This document shows positions 1 to 5,237 of a stretch of 16,771 bases of DNA, one piece after another. The translations under genes and the position numbers were made by a program. Each line of letters begins with the position of its first letter. The stretch's first letter is position 1. The notes below the pieces were generated by a model. That model ran no database searches, had not been told where the DNA came from, and saw only the letters and a program-made list of their open reading frames with translations. The stretch lies in contig DNYJ01000003.1 of the NCBI GenBank assembly GCA_003505155.1, positions 1,239 through 18,009 on the forward strand, in the 5' to 3' direction. Source of the stretch: Candidatus Uhrbacteria bacterium (GTDB lineage: Bacteria; Patescibacteriota; Patescibacteriia; UBA9934; UBA10169).

Positions 1-423
1 AATCTGACGCAGGCACAGGTGTCCGCGCGGGTGGGGAAGAGCCGGTCGGAAGTGGCGAACACAATTCGGCTTCTTGATCTTCCTTCTGAAATGCAAACAG
101 CTTTGCGCGAAGGACGGCTCACGCGTTCCCACGCGCGGACGCTTCTTGCCGAAAGGGATCCCGTGAAGCGGAAGGCGCTCTTTGAGGCGATCCTGACGGG
201 TACCATGACCGTGCACGACGTCGAATTGGAAATTGCATCGAACATTTCTGCGCATACGCGCCGAGCGAAGAATCCTAATTTGGCCGCTCACGAAAAGGCT
301 CTGCGGGAAGCTCTCGGGACGAAAGTTGAAATTCAGGAACGCGGAGGAAAAGGAAAAATCACGCTGTTTTTTTATTCAAAACAAGAACTTCTCGATCTTA
401 TCCATCGTCTAAGCGGTCTCTAA
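1..423 (+). CDS. parB: ParB-family chromosome partitioning protein, C-terminal part (5' end outside window)
   Basis: The reading frame is open from the first base of the window, so the start lies upstream and only the last 140 residues are seen. ParB/Spo0J proteins bind parS sites near the origin, load as CTP-dependent clamps and work with ParA in chromosome segregation. The first visible residues, LTQAQVSARVGKSRSEVANT, match the ParB helix-turn-helix. They are followed by the family's typical IRLLDLP segment and the REGRLTRSHARTLL helix. The end (about residues 85-140 of the visible part) fits the ParB C-terminal dimerisation region, with a lysine-rich strand and a final LLDLIHRLSGL helix. 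The TAA stop at 421-423 overlaps the stop of the convergent rel gene. ParA is not in the window. The family call is firm; an origin-proximal location is inference. Confidence 0.9.
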   Translation, partial: NLTQAQVSARVGKSRSEVANTIRLLDLPSEMQTALREGRLTRSHARTLLAERDPVKRKALFEAILTGTMTVHDVELEIASNISAHTRRAKNPNLAAHEKALREALGTKVEIQERGGKGKITLFFYSKQELLDLIHRLSGL

Positions 424-1937
424 GATTTTTTTCGAAGGCGCCGTTGTCTCGTCTCATCGAACTTGGAACGCATCCATCCGCGCATGGTTGATTTGGACGC
501 ATCGCGGATTTTATTTTTGGCTTGTCTGGTCCGAACGAACTTGACCCAATCGGCATTGGGGCTCTTGCGGTTTTTGTCCACGACAATCTCGCACAAGTCG
601 CCCGACCGGAGCTGTGCATCGAGGTTGACGAGTTGATCGTTGATGCGGGCCGAAGCGCACTTATTGCCGACCTCCGTGTGGATGGCATACGCGAAATCCA
701 CCGGCGTTGATCCCTCCGGTAAATCAATCACGTCGCCCTTGGGAGTAAAAACGAAAATGCGGTCGTTAAACGCGTCGAGCTTGAGATCCTCCAAGTGTTC
801 AAGGAAATCTTCCTTATCTTTGAGTTGTTGTTGGATTTGGAGAAGTTCATCGAGCCATCGCATGTCAGGTTTGTGCTCCCCAAATGTCGGATCTTTATAT
901 TGCCAATGGGCAGTAATACCAGTTTCTGTCGCTTCGTGCATCTCTTGGGTGCGGATTTGAATTTCAATGATGCGGTCCAGCTCTCCGAATACGGTGGTGT
1001 GAAGCGACTGGTAGCCGTTGGGTTTGGGTTGAGCGATGTAGTCCTTAATGCGTCCTTTAAGCGGTCGCCAGAGTTTATGAATAATCCCGAGTGTTGCGTA
1101 ACAGTCGGTAAGTTTTGGCACGATAATACGTATAGCTACGATATCATAGATACGATCAATGTTGTTGTCGTAACGTTTAAGTTTTTTATAAAGACTATAA
1201 AGACGTTTTACGCGACCACTAATAGAGACGATGGAGATTCCTTCGGCACGAAGTTCGTTCTCCAGTTTTACTTCGGTCATTTTGAGCGCTCGTTCACGGA
1301 CGCGCAGGTTAGCTTCCCGCAGTTGTTTGGTGCGTTGATATTCTTCCGGGTATACGTATTGAAACGCCAGGTCTTCAAATTCTCCTTTGAACTGCCCGAT
1401 GCCCAAGCGGTTAGCGATGGGAGCGTAGATTTCGAGGACTTCGCGGGCGATGCGTCTGCGTTTTTGCTCCGGGACAACGTCGAGCGTGCGAAGATTGTGC
1501 AGACGATCGGCAAACTTGATGAAGATCGTGCGCACGTCTTGCGCCATGCCATAGAACATTTTGCGCAGATTTTCTACATAACGATCCAATCCACGAAATT
1601 GCACCTTCCCGAGCTTCGTAACGCCGGCGACCATACCTGCCACATCGTCACCGAATTCGTGTTTGATGTCCTCTAAAGTTCGATTTGTGTCTTCCGGAAC
1701 GTCATGGAGGAGCGCTGCGACGAGGACAGGGATTTGCATTTTCATTTCCGCAAGTGTGATGGCAGTCGCGGTCGGGTGCACGATGTACGGAGCACCGCCG
1801 ATTCGGACTTGACCCTTGTGTGCCTCTTCCGCAAAATCATAGGCCAGCTCGACCATGGAAAAATCAGTCCCTTCAGGATAAAACTTCTGAAGGGTTCGTA
1901 GAAGATCTTTTTTTGTCGGCTCGATGTTTGGTTTCAT
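420..1937 (-). CDS. rel: Bifunctional (p)ppGpp synthetase/hydrolase, Rel/SpoT type, without C-terminal ACT region
   Basis: This enzyme makes and degrades (p)ppGpp, the stringent-response alarmone. The HD hydrolase domain covers about residues 25-175, with H54, H78-D79, E82-D83 and D144 in KFADRLHN, so hydrolysis should be retained. The synthetase domain covers about 235-345, with D265 in IYDIVAIR, the RIKD loop at 296-299, the PNGYQSLHTT signature and E325 in EIQIRT. RxKD rather than ExDD is the form known from bifunctional Rel enzymes. A TGS domain lies at about 392-453. The protein then ends at 505 residues; full-length Rel/RelA/SpoT has about 700-750, with helical, zinc-finger/RIS and ACT domains after TGS. 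Here the ribosome-sensing end is missing, by design or by loss. The ATG at 1937 lies 7 bases from a putative -10 box, so the mRNA may be leaderless. Confidence 0.95.
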   Translation of the reverse strand: MKPNIEPTKKDLLRTLQKFYPEGTDFSMVELAYDFAEEAHKGQVRIGGAPYIVHPTATAITLAEMKMQIPVLVAALLHDVPEDTNRTLEDIKHEFGDDVAGMVAGVTKLGKVQFRGLDRYVENLRKMFYGMAQDVRTIFIKFADRLHNLRTLDVVPEQKRRRIAREVLEIYAPIANRLGIGQFKGEFEDLAFQYVYPEEYQRTKQLREANLRVRERALKMTEVKLENELRAEGISIVSISGRVKRLYSLYKKLKRYDNNIDRIYDIVAIRIIVPKLTDCYATLGIIHKLWRPLKGRIKDYIAQPKPNGYQSLHTTVFGELDRIIEIQIRTQEMHEATETGITAHWQYKDPTFGEHKPDMRWLDELLQIQQQLKDKEDFLEHLEDLKLDAFNDRIFVFTPKGDVIDLPEGSTPVDFAYAIHTEVGNKCASARINDQLVNLDAQLRSGDLCEIVVDKNRKSPNADWVKFVRTRQAKNKIRDASKSTMRGWMRSKFDETRQRRLRKKS

Positions 1938-1944
1938 GTCTCTA

Positions 1945-1973
1945 GCTTAGCGCTCATCAAAAACCTCTGTCAA
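1945..1973 (-). promoter_or_regulatory. Putative rel promoter
   Basis: On the minus strand TTGACA (1973-1968), a 17-base spacer and CTAAGC (1950-1945) precede the ATG at 1937 by 7 bases. The -35 box is perfect and the -10 box weak. No Shine-Dalgarno sequence fits in the remaining space, which suggests leaderless translation. Its -35 box is only three bases from the -35 box of the divergent HAD gene promoter. Confidence 0.55.
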
Positions 1974-1976
1974 CAT

Positions 1977-2005
1977 TTGACGGGGATGAAGTTTAGGCAT
2001 ATACC
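1977..2005 (+). promoter_or_regulatory. Putative promoter of the HAD-like gene
   Basis: TTGACG (1977-1982), a 17-base spacer and TATACC (2000-2005) match the housekeeping sigma consensus. The start site should lie near 2012, giving a leader of about 40 bases before the ATG at 2053. A purine-rich AGGA (2048-2051) lies just before that ATG. Confidence 0.6.
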
Positions 2006-2052
2006 AAAGAAGTTCGTTCGCATGGTGCAACGATCACACCACGGAGTAGGAA

Positions 2053-2883
2053 ATGACGCCTCGAAAGCGCGTCCTCCCGTGGATGATCGTGCTGGACGCC
2101 ATGTTCACGATCTTCCACGGACGCAGGGGTCATCGACAGACGGTCGTCGATGTCTACCGTCGTCACGGGCACCTTTCCAGGGTGAAGACGAAGGACATCT
2201 GGCGGGCGATCCTCGATGCTCGCATGCTTGTGTCCGAGACGGTCAAACCCAAGGATTACTGGGCGTTCGTCGCAGGGCTCGTGCTCTCTAAGTGCAATCC
2301 GGTCAGGTTTCCGGATGCAGCGGAAGCCGTGGAGCCTGGACGGTTGATCTACAAGGAGCTCCACAGCAACCCCGACCTTTACATGGTTCCCTCGGAAATC
2401 CGTCGGATGCTTTACGCTCTGGCGCGCGAACGGGATGCGAGGAGAAGGACGCGCTCGCCGTCTCTGCGTCTTCTGCTCGGTTCCAATCAGGAACAGGAGT
2501 GGCTGATCGGACTTTTGGAGCATTTCGGGCTTGTGGGTCTCTTCGACGGCGTGTACACGAGTGAGATTCTTGGCGAATGGAAACCCCACCTTCCATTCTG
2601 GTCTTGCATCGCCACGCGCGAGAATCTTCCCGTCCCCCGCATGCTCTATGTGGGTAATTCTCCCGGGCGAGATGCTCCGGGAGCTCTTGTGGGAGGCAAG
2701 AGAGGAGAGCAACTCGACAGCGTGTACATCCTCGATCTCGATGGGTCACGGAGAGCCGAGTTCTCCAAACTGGGGCTCGACCCCACCTATGTTGAACCTC
2801 TGCGAGCTCTCCGACTTCAGTACTGGGGTTCCCCTCGTCGTCTGACGGGATACCTCATCCAGCATACGAGGACCTCTTCCTAG
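2053..2883 (+). CDS. HAD-superfamily hydrolase-like protein
   Basis: A 276-residue protein with the four HAD motifs in recognisable but altered form. Motif I is VLDAMFTIF, with D15 as the presumed nucleophile; the usual second Asp of DxD is Met17, giving the DAxxT form seen in haloacid-dehalogenase and REG-2-like members. Motif II is LLLGS with S144, motif III is K177 in GEWKPHLPF, and motif IV is GNSPGRD (201-207) in place of GDSxxxD. The stretch VGLFDGVYTSEILGEWKP is typical of subfamily IA. Without the acid/base Asp, phosphatase activity is uncertain; a dehalogenase-like or non-catalytic role is possible. The cap region (about 25-135) is not recognised. The start is chosen from the AGGA upstream. 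The gene has its own promoter and terminator. The substrate is unknown. The antisense frame at 1993-2712 is a shadow. Confidence 0.75.
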   Translation: MTPRKRVLPWMIVLDAMFTIFHGRRGHRQTVVDVYRRHGHLSRVKTKDIWRAILDARMLVSETVKPKDYWAFVAGLVLSKCNPVRFPDAAEAVEPGRLIYKELHSNPDLYMVPSEIRRMLYALARERDARRRTRSPSLRLLLGSNQEQEWLIGLLEHFGLVGLFDGVYTSEILGEWKPHLPFWSCIATRENLPVPRMLYVGNSPGRDAPGALVGGKRGEQLDSVYILDLDGSRRAEFSKLGLDPTYVEPLRALRLQYWGSPRRLTGYLIQHTRTSS

Positions 2884-2919
2884 GCGCCACTATTCACTGT
2901 GTGGCGCCTCTTCTTTTTT
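2882..2919 (+). terminator. Intrinsic terminator after the HAD-like gene
   Basis: A perfect 9-bp stem, AGGCGCCAC (2882-2890) with GTGGCGCCT (2901-2909), encloses a 10-base loop and is followed by CTTCTTTTTT. The stem begins inside the TAG stop codon. This makes a separate transcription unit and shows that the upstream GTG at 2901, inside the stem, is not the start of the next gene. Confidence 0.9.
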
Positions 2920-2939
2920 GGCTTCTTCAATCTTTTTTC

Positions 2940-2980
2940 TTGACGCCTTCATTCCTTCCTGTCATGGTTGGAATGGAGGT
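2940..2980 (+). promoter_or_regulatory. Putative promoter and ribosome-binding site of the Nudix gene
   Basis: TTGACG (2940-2945) is followed after 17 bases by CATGGT (2963-2968), a poor -10 match. A strong Shine-Dalgarno GGAGGT (2975-2980) lies 4-5 bases before the ATG at 2985 and decides that start over the in-frame upstream ATG and GTG codons. If the promoter is right, the leader is only about 10 bases, little more than the Shine-Dalgarno itself. Confidence 0.5.
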
Positions 2981-2984
2981 GTTC

Positions 2985-3731
2985 ATGGACCTTCGAAATC
3001 TCAAGCCAAGGACTGCCCGCTTTCTGAATGAAGTGGGCATGCATCGTGTCAAGGCGTGGCTCGAGGGGGTGCAATTTCCTCCAGCCTTCGTTCTCGCCGA
3101 CAATCCCATCGCGCGCGCCTTCCGGCCGAAGGGTTCTCCACTCGTTGAGATCCTGCTGAACGCGCTTGATCGGGAAGGACACGTCCGCGGTTACTGGATG
3201 CGGATGTTCACGACCGGACACCGCGCGACGGTGCACATCATCGCCATCACTTCCGAGGGGGAAGTCGTGGTGAATGCCGAGTACCGCGTCAACAACAACT
3301 GCGCCTTCCAGACGGCTCCTTCTGGGGTCAAGAAGGACGGGGAGGACATGGTTGTCGCGGCTCTGCGCGAACTCGCCGAGGAGTCCGGATACCAACCCGG
3401 CTCCGACTCGCGGATCTTCCATCTGGGAGCCATGGCGCCTCACGGAGCGGTCCTGACGCTTCTCGAGGACGTCATCGTCATCACGAATGTCGTTCCCTGT
3501 GAAAATGGGAGTACTCCCTCCGTTGGAGAATTCATCCTTCAGACTCGCTTGCTCTCGTTCGACACGATCCTCGACATGCTTCGCAACAACGTGGAGCTGT
3601 TCCACGCTCCCACGCTCGCCGCCATCATGATCGCGATGGCCTACGGCTTCGTCCAGCCGAGCGAATCGGCTCTTGCCACCGCAAAAGAAGCCGGAAATCG
3701 GCTTCAAGACCTCACGTCAGCCAATTCCTGA
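2985..3731 (+). CDS. Nudix hydrolase
   Basis: The 248-residue protein carries a complete Nudix box at residues 114-136: G114, E120, R128-E129, E132-E133, G135, matching Gx5Ex7REUxEExGU. Nudix enzymes hydrolyse nucleoside diphosphates linked to another group (ADP-ribose, NADH, dinucleoside polyphosphates, oxidised dNTPs), with the glutamates binding Mg2+. The box is preceded by strands such as ATVHIIAI and EGEVVVNAEYRV, as expected for the fold. An N-terminal region of about 75 residues and a helical tail of about 40 have no clear assignment. The exact substrate cannot be read from sequence; ADP-ribose pyrophosphatase-like is one option. The start at 2985 is chosen for GGAGGT. The gene is monocistronic, with a terminator after TGA. 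Its style (TTGACG box, Shine-Dalgarno, GC-rich third positions) matches the HAD gene before it. Confidence 0.88.
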   Translation: MDLRNLKPRTARFLNEVGMHRVKAWLEGVQFPPAFVLADNPIARAFRPKGSPLVEILLNALDREGHVRGYWMRMFTTGHRATVHIIAITSEGEVVVNAEYRVNNNCAFQTAPSGVKKDGEDMVVAALRELAEESGYQPGSDSRIFHLGAMAPHGAVLTLLEDVIVITNVVPCENGSTPSVGEFILQTRLLSFDTILDMLRNNVELFHAPTLAAIMIAMAYGFVQPSESALATAKEAGNRLQDLTSANS

Positions 3732-3776
3732 AGAAGACACTTCTTGCCTCGGAGTAATCCTCCCCGGCTCCTCTCG

Positions 3777-3803
3777 CCCCGGCATACGTCGGGGTCTTCT
3801 TTT
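3777..3803 (+). terminator. Intrinsic terminator after the Nudix gene
   Basis: CCCCG (3777-3781) pairs with CGGGG (3790-3794) around an 8-base loop and is followed by TCTTCTTTT. The stem is short but GC-only. It lies about 45 bases after the TGA stop, which supports TGA being read as stop. Confidence 0.75.
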
Positions 3804-3823
3804 ACTTTGAATTACACAACTAA

Positions 3824-3884
3824 TACGTATCTAGGATAAGTATTTTGCCTATAAACATTGATTAATACTTATCCTAGATACGTA
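3824..3884. promoter_or_regulatory. Double palindromic operator: 21-bp perfect inverted repeat with 19-base spacer
   Basis: The 21-base arm at 3824-3844 is the exact reverse complement of 3864-3884. Each arm is itself a near-palindrome of 19 bases: TACGTATC-TAG-GATAAGTA (3824-3842) and TACTTATC-CTA-GATACGTA (3866-3884). There are thus four half-sites of the form TAC(G/T)TATC. The two palindrome centres (3833 and 3875) are 42 bp apart, four helical turns. The second palindrome covers the -35 region of the promoter for the gene at 3907. This is the layout of two repressor sites bound on the same DNA face. The regulator is unknown and no DNA-binding protein is encoded next to it. Confidence 0.65.
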
Positions 3885-3897
3885 AAGATGTTATACT
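3869..3897 (+). promoter_or_regulatory. Putative extended -10 promoter of the orphan gene at 3907
   Basis: TGTTATACT (3889-3897) is an extended -10 box. The -35 region (TTATCC, 3869-3874, 17-base spacing) is weak and buried in the second operator palindrome. Nine bases separate the -10 box from the ATG at 3907, so the mRNA is probably leaderless or nearly so. Confidence 0.6.
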
Positions 3898-3906
3898 GGT
3901 TCTACT

Positions 3907-5217
3907 ATGGCAACATCACTTGATACGGCTCCGCGCACTCCGGATCGGCGCGATCCTCCGCTGGCCTCTCCCGATACGGGACCGTCTTTGGGCACTGGCG
4001 GACGCAGAGGCCGTCGCCGTGGTCGTAGAGACGGGGCTTCGGCTCCTCTAAGTTCAGAGGAGATTGCTCGCCGTGCGCGTATGGATGAGGATCGAGCTCG
4101 AGCCACGGCTTACGTCGAGGCCAGATCGGCTCGCGCGGCGGAATCCGATGCGAGCGCTCGCTTGACGGTTGCACAGGTGGATGATGAGTCAAGGTTTCGA
4201 GTGACGGTCAATAAGACAGATGGAGAGACGATTACGCTTCAAGAGCTTTTAGGTGCATCGGCGGATGCCAAGACCGGGCTTTCTGTGTCTCCAGAGACTC
4301 CGAAACAGCGGCTCGAGATGGTGAGGAGAATTCTCGCCGCTCGGTCGGAAGGAACGCCCGAGAGGAATCGAACGGACAATGAGCGCAAGATCGCCGTCTG
4401 TGAAGAAGCATTTCGGGGAGTGGCGGAATCCGTGTCTCTCGCCAAAGCTGATCGCAAAAAGAAATTCAAAGAAAAACGCTCCGCCATTTTGGGAGCCGAG
4501 ACAAAGTATCTAGGGACGCTCAAAGACGCGAAGGAGGCGTTCTTGGAAGAATTCCGCGCTGCGTCGTCGCAAGTGAACGAGCAAGTCGGCGTGCATCTGG
4601 ACGCTCTTCTCGGAGTAAAAGAAGCGGACGTGGAAAAATTCTTTGATGCCTGGATGCGCGAGGAGGGTAGCAAGGCGATCGCTCCGTGGGAATTGCCGGA
4701 GAACGAGCTCGAGCATAGGGGGTATAAGAATCGAGCGACGGGCGAATACGAGGACGCGGTGCCCTGGCGCGCGCGGGACTGGAAGAAAAACTGGAAGATG
4801 TTTTGGTCAACGCGCGACAATAACCAGGACCGAGCTGTGAGGAGAAAACTTAGTTACTCATTCCCTCGTCGCGCTGTCACCGAAGTTGGAAATTTTGTCT
4901 TCGCTCGTTTTTTCAACGTTGTTGGATTTGGCACGGCCATGGTTCTTGCCGGCAAGTCGCTCTGGCGTTCGACAGCCGAGCCACTGGCCTATTGGGGCGT
5001 TCGAGGATTTACAAAGATAGTTGCCGGAGGATTGGAACCGTTCGGCGTGAAGGGGGGGTGGGCTGATAAGGTTTGGAAAGAACCGCCATGGAAAAAGCGG
5101 GGCGACTGGCCGTTTATGGGTCCCGTGATGAAACTTTTTGGAGCGATGAAACGAGGAACTCCGTGGGGAGAGGGAAAGTCGGGGGCGGAAGGAAAGAAAG
5201 GCAAGAAAAAAGATTAG
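3907..5217 (+). CDS. Hypothetical basic protein with hydrophobic C-terminal third, unrecognised family
   Basis: I do not recognise this 436-residue protein. The first 45 residues are Pro/Arg-rich and probably disordered, with an RGRRRGRRDG-like basic patch at about 33-42. Residues 50-280 are highly charged and probably helical, with several Lys/Glu-rich stretches such as KADRKKKFKEKRS. Residues 285-320 are Trp-rich and basic (PWRARDWKKNWKMFW). Residues 327-349 (VGNFVFARFF.. to ..MVLAG) and 361-380 are hydrophobic and may insert in or lie on the membrane. The tail ends in GKKGKKKD. No catalytic motif is visible. It starts at an ATG 9 bases after an extended -10 box behind the double operator, so it is likely tightly regulated. 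It converges with topA across a shared terminator. A nucleic-acid or membrane-binding role is only a guess from the charge. Confidence 0.7.
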   Translation: MATSLDTAPRTPDRRDPPLASPDTGPSLGTGGRRGRRRGRRDGASAPLSSEEIARRARMDEDRARATAYVEARSARAAESDASARLTVAQVDDESRFRVTVNKTDGETITLQELLGASADAKTGLSVSPETPKQRLEMVRRILAARSEGTPERNRTDNERKIAVCEEAFRGVAESVSLAKADRKKKFKEKRSAILGAETKYLGTLKDAKEAFLEEFRAASSQVNEQVGVHLDALLGVKEADVEKFFDAWMREEGSKAIAPWELPENELEHRGYKNRATGEYEDAVPWRARDWKKNWKMFWSTRDNNQDRAVRRKLSYSFPRRAVTEVGNFVFARFFNVVGFGTAMVLAGKSLWRSTAEPLAYWGVRGFTKIVAGGLEPFGVKGGWADKVWKEPPWKKRGDWPFMGPVMKLFGAMKRGTPWGEGKSGAEGKKGKKKD

Positions 5218-5237
5218 GCGCAGGCCTAGTCTTTTTT
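5206..5237. terminator. Bidirectional intrinsic terminator between the orphan gene and topA
   Basis: A six-A run and GATTAGGC (5206-5219) pair with GCCTAGTC and a six-T run (5224-5237) around the four-base loop GCAG, with one T-G mismatch. Both strands therefore give a hairpin followed by a T run. The TAG stop of the plus-strand gene (5215-5217) and the TAG stop of topA (5228-5226) are both inside the stem. Confidence 0.85.

Noticed and set aside
390..430. Possible hairpin terminator ATCTTA...TAAGAT plus T run between parB and rel
   Set aside because: Only six A/T-rich pairs around a 20-base loop; too weak to call.
1993..2712. 239-residue open frame antisense to the HAD-like gene
   Set aside because: No family motif, no promoter or ribosome-binding site. 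The opposite strand has HAD motifs, a promoter and a terminator in the right order.
2901..2984. Upstream start of the Nudix protein at GTG 2901 or the ATGs at 2963 and 2972
   Set aside because: GTG 2901 is inside a terminator stem; only the ATG at 2985 has a Shine-Dalgarno sequence.
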